Source: Cladorhizidae sp. MBARI D1340-BT2 (taxonomy: Eukaryota > Porifera > Demospongiae > Poecilosclerida > Cladorhizidae). From it: a stretch of 64,000 nucleotides of DNA. The stretch covers positions 33,814,017 to 33,878,016 of the forward strand of contig JAQNBH010000011.1 in the NCBI GenBank assembly GCA_028752905.1. The letters run 5' to 3'. Both the position numbers and the translations under genes were made by a program. The notes below the pieces were generated by a model that saw only the letters and a program-made list of their open reading frames with translations, did no database searches and was not told the DNA's origin. Positions 11,004 through 22,101 of this stretch are shown piece by piece; positions within the stretch are counted from its first letter, which is position 1; each line of letters starts with the position of its first letter.

Positions 11004-14000
11004 ATGGTGGATCTTGGATATATAGACAATTATGACTTTATCTTAACACCAAATGGCTGCAGAGAAACTCATGCCTTAGTGATAGAATTGACACAGCAGC
11101 CTCCTGATTATGAAAATGAAGATCAAAATGAAATGCAATATCCAGTGATACCCAGAATCAGCAGGTCTCAGATGGCAAAGACAAAACTCAGTGAAATATC
11201 TCCAATTCCTTTCATTGGAACACTATATACCAGGGCCCTAAAAATCCAACTCCACCAGTGATTCATCATGATGGAATTCCCCTATCATGAGGTAGTTAAA
11301 AGAATGCAAGATGTATCACAAGCACTAAAAGCTGACTGTGAATGGCTCACACAGATTGTTACTTCTGAGCATGATGTAGAAAATCTGCCAGCTGAGTGGT
11401 CTGGTTACATGAACCACCTTGCAAGAGAAAAAGGGCATGTATCTAAAGCCACAAAATACATCTATGGACCTCTCATAGATGCTCCACCTAGCCATCCAGA
11501 TATGGTACTCACAAGTATTCTGTACATTGAAGAGTTCATGAAGGCTCATGGTCAGAGATATATTCACTTAGTGGCTGATCTACAGCTCTATAAAGTAGCA
11601 ATTCAGATAAAGTGGTCTAACCCAACAAGATGGAAAAACCTCATTGTCAGACCAGGAGGCATGCACACACTAATGTCATTCCTGCGATGTATAGGGAAGC
11701 TAATGAAGATCTCTGGCCTTGAAGAAATATTGAACGCTGCTTATAAAGGTGTGAGCAGCATGCTCAGTGGAAAAGCCTGGCCAAAGGCAATGAGAGGTCT
11801 CCGAATGGTTGTCACTGGGCTTCTGCAAGATTGTATCCTCAGAGGAAAAACTACCTATGAGGCCATAGAGGAAGAGCTTGGGTCTGTTAGGTCATCAAAA
11901 ACAGGCCACCTTTGGATAGACTGCCTCATCTATCCAGTTGCATTGGCACACATGTTTGTCAGAGCAGAGCGAGAAGGCAATTATGTGCTGCATATATATT
12001 GTCTTACCAAAATGGTGCCATATTTCTTTGCTGCTGGTCATTGGAACTATGCCAGATACATAACTTGGCACCTAATGGAGTTCCAGGCACAGCTGGATGA
12101 GGAGGCACTTGTAGTCTTCTACATGGGTCATCATGTTTGTCGGCACAGCAGTGGAAGTTGGAATGCTGTATTCTCAGATCAGTTTGGTGAACAGACATAC
12201 ATTCGTCATGGCAAAGCAAAGGGTGGTCTTGTTGGACTGACACTATCTCCAGATCAGGTTGCAGGATGGATTCTCTCCTACCAAGAATCCTACCATGTCT
12301 GTAATACAGTTTCACAGGTGATGGATGAAATGTTTTATGATCATGATGAAAGTGAGTATGATGCTAAGACAAACATACACAAAGAGGGAGGAAGAGAATG
12401 AATGAAGGCAGACAAAGCAGACAGGAAGAAAATCCAACAGGAACTAGCAAAGTATCCTCACCCACTGCAGCAGACAAATGCAGGTGCCCTCTTTAACATT
12501 GTCAATGGGAACATTGCTGATGATGACAAGGTAAATGTTCATGATGCACTAGCAATCGGGGAATGTATGGCAGCAGAATTCAGAGGAACCCTACCTGGAG
12601 GTTTCTATAAATCTATCCACTCTAAGGTTGTCACCATGGAGTCTATGAAGAAGGGAACAAAGATAGGGGACCAAACTATCTATGACATGGAATTATTATA
12701 TGGGAGATTGCTAGTTATATCACAAATGAGAGACATTACCCTGGAGAGTATCCTGAGCTATGAGCTTGCACCAGTTCAACCTGCCATCTTTGATGACTAT
12801 GGGTATCTCAGGAAGAGCAGCAAATCCCAGTTGCTGCATAAACTTGCAGTATGGTGCAAGGACATCAGTGAGCCAGAGGTGAATGTAGTGGATGGGAATG
12901 AAATGTTGTTCCAAATTACTTGGCCCAAAGTAGGAACAGTCAAGAATCTCCAGAAGAACTTCCTTAGAGCAGTGGAAAGGAGCCATGATGTAATAGTCGT
13001 CTTTGACAGATATGTGGAGGGATCTATCAAATTGCATGAGCGTATGAGGAGAACAGGAGCGACTGTTTGCCCATCACTGACACTCACATTGGAGACAGCT
13101 CTACCTGCTAGGGACTCAATCATGAAAAGTGCCCACAAGAAGAAGGAATTGATAAAGTTGTTCTGTACTGAAAATGAATGCCCCAATGTGAACATGGTGG
13201 GAGAAATCAACCCAGTGTCCCAACATGAGGAAGCTGACTGCAACATCATCGGCTATGTGAAGTTCCTCATCACTAGCCTAAAGAGGACACATGTGCAAGT
13301 AGTGTCAGATGACACAGATATATTTTTATTATTGGTGTTCTTCTGTTGGAAGTGGCAAGCCACTGCACAAATGACCATGAAAAAATCAAATGGCAAAGTA
13401 ATCGACATCAATGCAACTGCAAAGCAGCTTGGCAACAAGTGCTGTCAGCTGTTAGCCATACATGCCCTCACGGGATGTGATACTGTGAGTTACTTGTTTG
13501 GCAAAGGTAAAGTATCTGCTGTGTCGATCATGATGAAGCATGAGTTCAACTGGAGGTCCTTGGGGAACAGAATTCAATATTTCTGATGCCATAAAAGCTG
13601 GGTGCAGGTTTGTTAGTCTCCTCTACAAGGATAAGCAACATGAAAATGCAATGAACAAGCTGCGTCATACCATTTTCATCAGTAGGAAAGATACACCAAA
13701 GATCAAGTGCCTACCACCTACTGATCCAGCATTGCATGAACATATTAAGAGAGCCCACCTGCAAGTTATGCTATGGAAAGCAGCTGACCAGATGCTGCCA
13801 CCTGATGTGAATATCTGTGAATTTGGATGGGATATTGTACAAGGTATTCCCTCCCCATCTACTGGTGTTTCCGAGGTTGCCCCAACAGAGCTTATGAAAG
13901 TTGTAGCCTGTGGCTGTGTTGCCCAAAATGCCTGCTCCAGGAATAGCTGCTCATGTAAGAAAGCAAGTCTGTCCTGCACATCATTCTGTAAGTGTATGGA

Positions 14001-14079
14001 CCAGGACAGTTGCAACAATCCATATACTAAACATGATAGGAGTGACTCTGATGGAGGAATTGATGAAACTGAACAATAA
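11004..14079 (+). pseudogene. Academ-like transposase with XPG/PIN-like nuclease and CXC tail, broken
   Basis: I recognise a repeated metazoan transposon protein. The N-terminal part has NYDFILTPNGCRETHAL and ELTQQPPDYENE. The middle (11268-12401) has VADLQLYKVAIQ, PGGMHTLMSFLRCIGKLM and EQTYIRHGKAKGG, where Asp and Glu residues fit a DDE/RNase H-like fold. The next part (12402-13586) has VFDRYVEGS, HEEADCNII, VSDDTDIFLLL and LTGCDTVS, an acidic pattern like XPG/PIN nucleases. The tail (13540-14079) has HLQVMLWKAADQ and a cysteine-rich CGC...CSC...CKC segment. Breaks: the stretch about 11230-11280 is out of frame, an in-frame TGA stands at 12399, and the frame shifts near 13550. Introns cannot explain the TGA, which directly abuts the next ATG. 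The copy is therefore inactive but little eroded. Confidence 0.7.
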
Positions 14080-14174
14080 AAGTTCACATTAATGTTTTAT
14101 TTTAATCATGATTTGTTTACTAACCAAGGACCTCCATGATATCGCCTTCCAAGGGGAGTAAAAGATACAGAGGT

Positions 14175-14854
14175 TAATTAAGGTATATGTCTCTTTCACA
14201 TAAATGAACTTGAAACAAATTTTTAATAGCTACATTCACTTGATGTATATAGCTAATGTGGGGGATACAATATAGAGGCTACAAATAGCAATTGATGCAA
14301 TTTTTTTATTCCTGCATGGTAAAATATTATGGTGTGTTTAGCAATGTTACAAAGACCAATTATTAAAAATGGCCATTAAAATTTTTACTCAATGATGACA
14401 AAGTGTCATCATGCAGTTTTATAATAAGGATCCCTATAATTATGTCCTTTCCTGGGAATTTCACAGCAATTTCTCTAAGACCAAGTTATGCATTTCTCAA
14501 CCTTTCTCCTTCATTAATTAAGGTATATGTCTCTTTCACATAAATGAACTTGAAACAAATTTTTAATAGCTACATTCACTTGATGTATATAGCTAATGTG
14601 GGGGATACAATATAGAGGCTACAAATAGCAATTGATGCAATTTTTTTATTCCTGCATGGTAAAATATTATGGTGTGTTTAGCAATGTTACAAAGACCAAT
14701 TATTAAAAATGGCCATTAAAATTTTTACTCAATGATGACAAAGTGTCATCATGCAGTTTTATAATAAGGATCCCTATAATTATGTCCTTTCCTGGGAATT
14801 TCACAGCAATTTCTCTAAGACCAAGTTATGCATTTCTCAACCTTTCTCCTTCAT
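14175..14854. repeat. 340-bp perfect tandem duplication
   Basis: 14175-14514 is repeated at 14515-14854 with no difference that I can see. Each unit contains GGCCATTAAAATTTTTACTC and a GATGACAAAGTGTCATC palindrome, similar to the inner part of the right terminal inverted repeat, so that module occurs three times at this end. Confidence 0.9.
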
Positions 14855-15177
14855 CTAACTCCATTAAATTATCAGCTACCAGCGTGATGACGCTACCAGC
14901 GTGATGAGCAATGGTAAACTGTTGTACACCTAAAGTTGAACGCTTTTTTTAAAAAACTTCCTGTTTATTATAATGATATTCATGACAATGTGGTTTGTTG
15001 CTAAGCAGCTAAATTTTGGTCATAATTTTCCTCAACTCATCAGCTATCATCTCATATATGGTCACTGTATATTTTTCTTCGTCCCTCTTCCTATATAAAA
15101 ATAATGTGAAAATCAAATAATGTGAAAATCATACATAAAAACAAATAAACCTTTATAAAGTTGCTGGTATATAGGAG

Positions 15178-15323
15178 GATTAAAACGGCCATTAAAAAAA
15201 TTGCTCAATGATGACAAAGTGTCATCACGCAGTTTTGTACTGAGGACACCCTATATAACTAAAAACAGTAAGAAAATTTTGGTTGTACCCTATTGCAAGG
15301 TCCAACCCCCTGACTGCCGCACT
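15178..15323. repeat. Right terminal inverted repeat of the Academ-like element
   Basis: Inverted partner of 10504-10660. It includes the GATGACAAAGTGTCATC palindrome and the reverse complement of CCTTGCAATAGGGTACAACC, and ends GACTGCCGCACT before AATG. Confidence 0.85.
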
Positions 15324-15426
15324 AATGGGTATGTTGGACCACACATACCAGTCAATGTATGAAAATAGAGAAAAAGCAGATATATAGTGTATGTGTGCTA
15401 TACAGCAAGTCTAATCAAACAGGGTC

Positions 15427-17360
15427 TCACTTAGCATGATGCGTGCATTCCAACCAAGGCTTGTGGCTATTGATGGTTACCATCACTCTGAAGTACAGCG
15501 TGTCTTCCACAAGGTATTGTATATTCCTGGCCAACTTGCACAACTTTAAGTGAGGGATGAAATCTGAATAGCCAAAGGCTGTGCCAATTCTTCCATATTC
15601 CTGTGTATCGAATGGTATCGTCTTACTGTAATGGTTGTCATCTACTAACTGGTTTAAAAGTTCAACAGTTACTCTTCCCTGGAAGGGCCACTGGAGTATG
15701 TGATCGTTAGATCCTCTTAATAGCTTTGCGAAGACAGATACATGAGTACCCTTGTGTTGATTATTTCCGTATGGATCAACTCTAATGTTAAACCTGTAAC
15801 CATCACAACTAGTGTAGAATGGTTCGGAATAATACGTTCCGTCTTCCAATTCCATCCAGCTATATCTGGACATTTTAAAAGTAAATGACTCCCTTTTATT
15901 TATTACATTGGCATCCTTCTCCAGTGAAATTGTGGTCTTCTTCACTAAAGATAAAGAGGACGTTATATCATTTAATGAGGAGGCAGTCCTGTTGAACTTT
16001 TCTATGAGTGAAGTTGTAGTATCTTTCAGTGAAGCTGTGGTCTCATTCAGTGAAGTGATGTCTTGAGACATCATTGCGATTAATTCAGCATTTGCATTCA
16101 CAGTCTGTGCTAAGGTGGTCATGCTATCTCCCATCTTCTGCACTGCCATGTGAAAATGAGCCTTATCATCTTCTTCCTCATGCTGCTTCATGTGCATCCT
16201 TACCTTTCGCACATTGCATCCAATGCTGCTGTGGTATTTGCAAGTCACTTCAGTGAACATACAAATATGTTCCTTGATCTTGCCACGTTCCATCGTTAAG
16301 GTACACTCAGTGTTGGGGCAAGGAACTAATTTATATTCGCATACTTGATCATGCTCTTCCGTTATGCTAGCATATGTTCCTTGATCTCCACAACACTCGC
16401 ACTCGTAGTCTCGGTTAGGACATTTGGTCTTCAGATGGTCATCGAGGTCTTTCCTCATTAGCTGTACTTCTTTACCTTCGACCTTGCATTTGTTGGGGCA
16501 GGAGATTGAACTGAATCCACACTTGGTCGTCACATGACTATCGAATGTCCCAACAGTCCCCTCCCAGTCACAGCCGCTCCCAACATTACCACACATCACA
16601 CATAGTTCTCTGATTTCACGTAAACCTAAATACAAGACAAATTTTGTATATTAAGTATGATATAAGCTGATCAATTAACATATACGGCCAGTAGCCAAAT
16701 AAATTAGTGATGTAATTAACTGAGATGTAATTAGCTAAAAATAAATAATTAACAACCAAAAATTAAAAAGGGGCTGGGCTAGGGAGGGGGGATCAATTCA
16801 CATATACGGCCAGTAGCCAAATAAATTAGTGCGCCGGCGCCGTGTGTAAATAACTAAAAATAAATAATTAACTAGAAAATAAAAAATAAAAATAATAATT
16901 AAAACAAGGGCTGGGCTAGGGCTATGCTTTCAGTTAATTATTTATTTTTCACGGCACTAATTTATTTGGCTAGTGGCCGTATATGTGAATTGATCCCTGA
17001 TCTATCCCAACCCTCCAACCTCAATGGGGAAAAATGTAACTTTTTTAGTTTTAAAACTTGCTAGACTGAACTGCAATTAGAGAACCGTGACACTGGGGGA
17101 AAAGTTGCATTTTTCCCCTGAGGAATTGGCTTGTATCATAAACCCTTACTTCTCTTATCATTGAAGTATCGTGGGTGTTCAGTCTTGCAGGTCGGGCAAG
17201 GCTTATTTCCATTTTTCTCTATGCAATCCTTGCAGAATAGTTTGCCACAGACTTCTTCTTGTTTGGGTTCTTTAGCTACTTCTAGGCAAATACCACATTT
17301 CAAACTGTCCTCTGGCTCAGTAACAAATTCATAGTCAAAGACTAAGTACTCGACCGCCAT
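15427..17360 (-). CDS. TRAF-like RING/zf-TRAF/MATH protein, copy 1
   Basis: Two coding exons, 17360-17150 and 16625-15427 (1410 nt, 469 residues). The donor is GTAAGG, the acceptor TTGTATTTAG, and the intron (524 bp) is phase 1. Residues 22-58 form a TRAF-type RING (CGICLE, VCGKLFCKDC, CPTC). TRAF-type zinc fingers follow (CGNVGSGCDWEG, then CPNKC, CECCGD, CPNTEC, CKYHSSIGC), next a Thr/Ser-rich coiled-coil region with repeated SL-x-x-TT, and a C-terminal MATH domain (FTFKMS, YSEPFYTSCDGYRF, DPYGNN, ending LECTHHAK). TRAF proteins act as cytoplasmic trimeric adaptors and ubiquitin ligases in innate immune and death-receptor signalling. That role is inferred from family. The paralogue is at 40530-42467. 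The open frame continues upstream of the chosen ATG to 17600, but similarity between the paralogues' proteins begins at this ATG. Confidence 0.88.
16660..17005. repeat. Inverted-repeat insertion in TRAF copy 1 intron
   Basis: ACATATACGGCCAGTAGCCA occurs near 16678 and 16800 and in inverted form near 16965-16985, preceded by GATCAATT in each case. This suggests one or two small TIR elements inside the intron. The paralogous intron (41744-42262) keeps related pieces near 41880 and 42045-42080. Confidence 0.6.
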
Positions 17361-17604
17361 CTTCAGTTCCGAATAATGAAGCGTGGTGGGATGCGTGGAA
17401 TGAGACGGGGAGAAATTTGAGAGGGCGCACGCGCACACAAAAAAGGGTAATGCGATGGAAATTACGGAGCATACGAGTGAAGATTCGAAATTACTAGTCA
17501 GCAGTTGTCTGGCGAGCCACACCCTGCTAGTGCGGGTGTAGCTTCCGAGACAGGACGAGTTCGGCTTAGCGGAGCGGAACGAACATACGCCCAACAGCAT
17601 TTTT

Positions 17605-17835
17605 TGTGTGTGTGTGTATGTGTGTGTGTGTTATTTATTACCTGCGTGTAGTGCTATAAGCTACCTCAGAATCTTGTTAGCTCTTAGAAATAGGATATTA
17701 ACATAATTTACAATAACTGATGCGAGTGTGACGTTCCTTGTTTGCGCATGCGTAGTTGAGAAACGTGACGACAGGACACTGTCTCGGGTCAGTAGTTGTG
17801 CTTGCTTAATTAACTTCATCATCATCATGCATACT
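17605..17835. other. Junction region with GT repeat
   Basis: A GT-rich tract (17605-17630) is followed by a 70-bp piece (17655-17725, CTACCTCAGAATCT onward) that recurs at 25545-25612. No gene is supported. In the paralogous locus the TRAF upstream region runs directly into block X. Confidence 0.5.
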
Positions 17836-18195
17836 TGCCAACTTTCCATAAGGTAATTCCGGGACATTAATTTATATACGGCGCGAATTTTCGACCACGC
17901 CCCTAATTAGCGTGCGCCTTTCCCCATTAATTTTCTACGCGACCGGTTCATTTCATCATACAGCTGTGAGGTTTCTGTAGATTTCCGGAAGAGGCGGTTG
18001 AATTTATCCATTAAAAGAGCAACAGAGGTTTCGTCAGAGGATTCTCAAGCCTTAAAAGAATGCTAGCTGTTTCAGCTTCCTCACAAGACAAGAAGAATGA
18101 CTTCAAACCATCATACTGCCTGAGGTAACGAACGATTCACACACTTCAGCAAGCTGAGCCATCGTGTGGGGCAATGCTTCAAAATCACCCCTGGC

Positions 18196-19029
18196 TCAGT
18201 GGTGAAAAGTGAACACCTTAGGATGACAAATTGCTGCTCTCTTGCTGCTATGGAAGTAGTAGAATATGTCGATGAAGAGCTGGTCAATGTTCACTGGGAG
18301 TACCTTCAAACCAGCTTTGACTGTTAAATCAGCCAAATGGCAGATGCAACCATCATACAAAGTTGGGATCTCATCCTTAATCAGCTTCTGCACACCTGAC
18401 CTCACTCCTTTCATAACATTGGTGGTATCAGATATGAAAGACACTGCATTGTCAAAGCTGAGCCCATTCTTATTAGTCAGTGACTCCTTCAAGGCTTGAA
18501 ACAAGTTGGTAGCTATATCAATGTTCACAACAGGCATATCCAAGAATCTCGTCCGTACTTCACCTACCTGTTGATCAAGAAGCCTCAAAAGAATTATGCA
18601 AGACTTATCCCTCTTGTCATGGGATTCATCAATCATCAAAGAGAATGGACCACTTGATATTGACTCCATAACTCTCTGTGTGAAGTAAGGAGCAAGAGCT
18701 TTCTTCACTATGGCGGTGGTTTTGGTGTGGGAACAGGATAATTTCTTTGCAATTTCAGAGTCTGGGAACATCTTGCTGAAAAGCTTGGTGGCATGGTCAC
18801 TAGACAGAAAGGATATGTTGTGTTTAGCAACAAATGTAGCCCACCTGACCTCTGCTTCGATTACTTGATCACTTCTCTGATGTTGGAAGAGAGAGGTGAT
18901 TGGAATAGTTGATAGCACAGCCTTTGACATATCCTTATGTTTCTTGTTCTTGAAGTGAGATGTGACATCATTACGGCCACCATGGGTAACACCAAAGTCG
19001 ATTGCACACAGAGTACATCGGGCATACAA
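18196..19029 (-). pseudogene. hAT transposase, N-terminal half
   Basis: The 277-residue frame starts with a BED-type finger (CTLCAIDFGVTHGGRNDV, SHFKNKKHKD), then the hAT region AEVRWATFVAKHNISFL, LFSKMFPDSEIAKKLSC and TKTTAIVKKALAPYF. The first catalytic Asp is in FSLMIDESHDKRDKS. ISDTTNVMKGVRSGVQKLI and GCICHLADLTVKAGLK follow, as in ZMYM/ZNF862-like hAT proteins. It ends at 18196 well before the C-terminal dimerisation domain, which is missing here. It is therefore a truncated transposase. A paralogous element with the C-terminal end is at 31850-32632. Confidence 0.8.
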
Positions 19030-19161
19030 GTGACGGCAAGACTACTGACATTACTATTGCATTGAACACAAGCAGCACACTACCCATGATGTTATTATTT
19101 ACCCTGTATTTGCTGTATTCCATGCTTACTTACTTTGTCATTATATATATTTTATTTATAC

Positions 19162-19320
19162 TAGAGGATAGTGCCGTACGCCTTTACTTCTTGGATTGAA
19201 CTGAATGCAAATATCATGTGTCTCCAAAGCAATGTGTGCAACAACTGAGTATTGGGTAAAGGACCAATCAGGTAAGGGATCGTACGTATACAATGTCCAA
19301 GTATACTATACAATGTCCAC
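19162..19320 (-). repeat. 3' LTR of Ty3-like element 1
   Basis: About 159 bp, beginning TGGACATTGTATAG on the minus strand and ending in ATCCTCTA. Differs from the 5' LTR by a short insertion (TGTGTGCAAC...GTATTGG region) and scattered substitutions. Confidence 0.85.
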
Positions 19321-19859
19321 TACCTCCCCCAAGTAGGCAGTATGGCCTACTGAGAGATTGTTTACTTATGTCCATATCGGTCAATTGGTTTTGGTCCTCG
19401 CCTGCTTCGTCGCAGGGGTGGCGGCCGCATGTTGGGTAGGAGTTTACTGGATTCCGATTGGGGGGAGGGCGAGGGTTGGCGAGGGGGTGTTCCTGGAGAG
19501 ATGATGGTTCTGGGCGCCGCAGGGCGGCTGGGGGCCGGTGTTGCTGGCGAGGTCCCGGTGGGGCGGACGGGTGGTTTGGCCGGCGTCTGGGCGACCGAGG
19601 CGTATGATCTGGGGATGCTTCCGAGTTGAGCGACGGGGGTGGTCTGAGCCGGCGTTGCCGGTGGTGGAGGGGCGGTTGCCGGGGTGGTCGGAGGCTTTTG
19701 CGGGGGCGTGAGGTCTGTGGTTGTGGGCGGTGGATCGGGTTGGGGTTGCCTCGTGTCGTGGTAGGTGGGGGTAAGCGGTCGCTCTTGTGGGATCGGGGCA
19801 TCCGGAAGGGGGGAGTATGGTGGCTGGGACGTGGGTTTCGTCTGGTGAGGGGTGTATCG

Positions 19860-21128
19860 TCAGAGGAATCTGCGCTTTCTGGTGGTGAGTCTGCCTGAGC
19901 TGTCTGTGCGAACAGAGTACTGATGGTATTGGAGGACTTCTACGACCGTGCCTGTCTTGTCCCACTTGTTGGGGTGGCGGCCAGTCTGGTTTTGGACCAG
20001 TACAGTATCGCCGCACTTGAGGGGGGAGAGGCCCTGGGTGTGTTCGTCCCATCGTGTTCGGCCCGTGATGGCTCGTTTGGAGAGTGCCCTCTCGCGGAGA
20101 TCGAGACGGTCGGACCAGTCTGTGTGAGGCCGATAGCGGTCTGGGATGCCGGGGAGGAGGTCACGGGTGGGTCTGCCAAAGAGGCAAGTGGCGGGAGACA
20201 TCTTGGTCTCAGGATCCGGTCCATTCCTGTACTGCAATAGTGCCTTGTGGAACTTGTCGGAGAGGGCGCCGTCTGGGCCGGTGTTTCTGGCGATCAGTCG
20301 CTTCATGGTTTTCACTGCAACTTCGGCCCGGCAGTTTGCATGAGGGTTGTATGCCGACGATATTCTATGGTGCACTCCCCAGTTGGCCAGGAAGGCCCTG
20401 GTTGTGTGGGAGGCGAATTCTGGGCCGCCGTCCGACGTAAGTGTGTCGGGTATCCCGAAGGTTGAGAACGTGTCTCTGAGCGTCTGGGTGAGGCCTGTTG
20501 CTCCGTCTCTAGACGTGGTGACGACTGGCCAGTTGGAGAAGCGGTCCACCAGGACAAGGTAGGTGACCCCTTGGTGGTGAAAAAAATCTGCGCATATGTG
20601 CTGGAATGGGTAGATGGGTTCCACTGGTGTGATGGACGGCATGGCGGGTTGAGAGGGGGCGTTGCCGTTGCATACGGCGCATCTGTCTCTGGTGGCCGCA
20701 ATATCTTTGGTTATCCCTGGCCAGAATATGGAGGCTTCTGCCCGTGCGGTCATCTTGCTGACGCCTTGGTGAGCTGCATGGAGTGCGTCGAGGCAGGCAG
20801 GTCGTAGCTCTGTTGGGATAATGATCCTGTCCCCGCGGCAGATGACTCCGTCGACTGTGGAGAGGGCGTGGATGAAGGGGAAGTAATCCCGGGTCATTGG
20901 TGGCATGAGGTGCCTTCTTTCTGGCGGCCCATGTTCGATGAGTAGGGAGAGCTTCTGTAGGGACTCGTCTGCTGCAGTGGCGACCTGGAGTGTCTCCCAG
21001 TCGAGGGGTATGCCTGTGATGGCGGCGCAGAGGGCGGTTGCAAGGCCGGCGGCGTCGTCCTCGGTGGGATGAGCGATTGACATGCCCGCCAGGAGTGTAG
21101 TGGTATCCTGGGGCTGTGGTTGGGGCAA
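19860..21128 (-). pseudogene. Integrase of Ty3-like element 1
   Basis: A 422-residue open frame. The zinc-binding part reads HAAHQGVSKMTARAEASIFW then CAVC. The catalytic core has ICADFF, LTSDGGPEFAS and the region around AEVAVKTMKRL. The C-terminal part has the GDTVLVQNQTG and DKTGTVVEV segments usual after the core. A proline-rich tail continues in another frame to about 19270. The integrase frame itself is open, but it is out of phase with the RNase H frame upstream near 21130. Confidence 0.8.
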
Positions 21129-21129
21129 G

Positions 21130-22075
21130 CCGAGTCGGGTGCTGTGTTGTCGTCGGGGAGGTTCATCCTGGTTGGGCTGGGGATCCCGGATGGGTGGCGT
21201 GAGAGGGCGTCGCTTGTCTTATTTCTCACGCCGGGAATGTGCACCATCCGGAATCTGTACCTGAGTGTTTTCTCCTTCAGATTCCGTAACCTGGTGTTGG
21301 GGATGTCCTCCAAGGATCGATCGCCGAAGAGCTTCAAGAGGGGCTTGTGGTCGACTGCAATGACAAGGTCACTGCAGCCGAGCACGAAATGGCGAGCTTT
21401 GTCCAGCGCATCCACCACGGCCAGTGCTTCTCCTTCGACGGGCGCGTATCTCGACTCTGCTGGGTGGGTGAACCGGGATCCGACTAGGGTAACCTTCCAC
21501 CCCTCCTGGCAGCAGAAGATCTCGCGGGATGGGCACTGGCAGTGTTTCTGGAAGAGCCAGTACCCAATCCCGTCCTTGCTCCAGTCAGTCGCCAGGCAGG
21601 TGGGGAGGTTCTTATCGAAAATCTTGACCCCTTCCTGGATCCTTGTGCAGATCTCTGTCTTGGAAGCGTCGAATGCTTGCTGGAGATCTGGGCTCCATGT
21701 GAACGGGGAGGATGGCTTGAGTAGGGAGTGGAAGGGGGACATCACGGACGCCATGGAGAAGGCATACGCGACCTGGTTGACGAGGCCGAACCAGGCCCGT
21801 ATGTCTGTGATGCTTGTTAGTGTCGGGAATTCGGAGATGGCACGTAGGTACTTTCGACAGAGCTTGACCTCTGTCTGGGTTATCTCGAATCCGGCAAATT
21901 CTACTTCATCTTGGGCGAAGCAGAACTTGCTCGGGTTGAGGGTGATGCCGTTTCTCGCACAGATGTCTAACAATTCCGTTGCCTGGTGGAATGCATCCTC
22001 AATGGAGCCTGACCAGAGGAGGGCATCATCGATGCATTTGGTTTTCTTCTCGACTCCGGCTACGAGGCTGTCATA
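21130..22075 (-). pseudogene. Reverse transcriptase C-terminal part and RNase H of Ty3-like element 1
   Basis: The catalytic motif reads CIDD (22025-22036) where most relatives have YxDD. KFCFAQDEVEFAGFEIT, the RNase H region ATDWSKDGIGYWLFQ, ESRYAPVEGEALAVVDAL and IAVDHKPLLKLFGDRSL, and then SDALSRHP follow. It is joined to the upstream frame by a shift near 22125, where a single base appears lost. Confidence 0.75.
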
Positions 22076-22101
22076 GCGGGCTGTGTAGGCATCTCCAGAG
22101 G

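Larger units (their letters stand above)
10504..15323 (+). mobile_element. Academ-like DNA transposon (4.8 kb)
   Basis: The element is flanked by long terminal inverted repeats and is precisely absent from the paralogous site at 40410-40413. There, the sequence before the left end (ending CTAACTGAAT) runs straight into the sequence after the right end (ATATGTTGGACC). AATG stands on both sides (10500-10503 and 15324-15327) and once in the empty site, consistent with a short target duplication, although CAAT-type extra bases on the left blur it. It encodes one broken protein with DDE-like, XPG/PIN-like and cysteine-rich CXC-like parts. From memory, Academ elements have 3-4 bp target duplications and some encode an XPG-like nuclease. 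The class call rests on that and needs a search. Confidence 0.75.
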
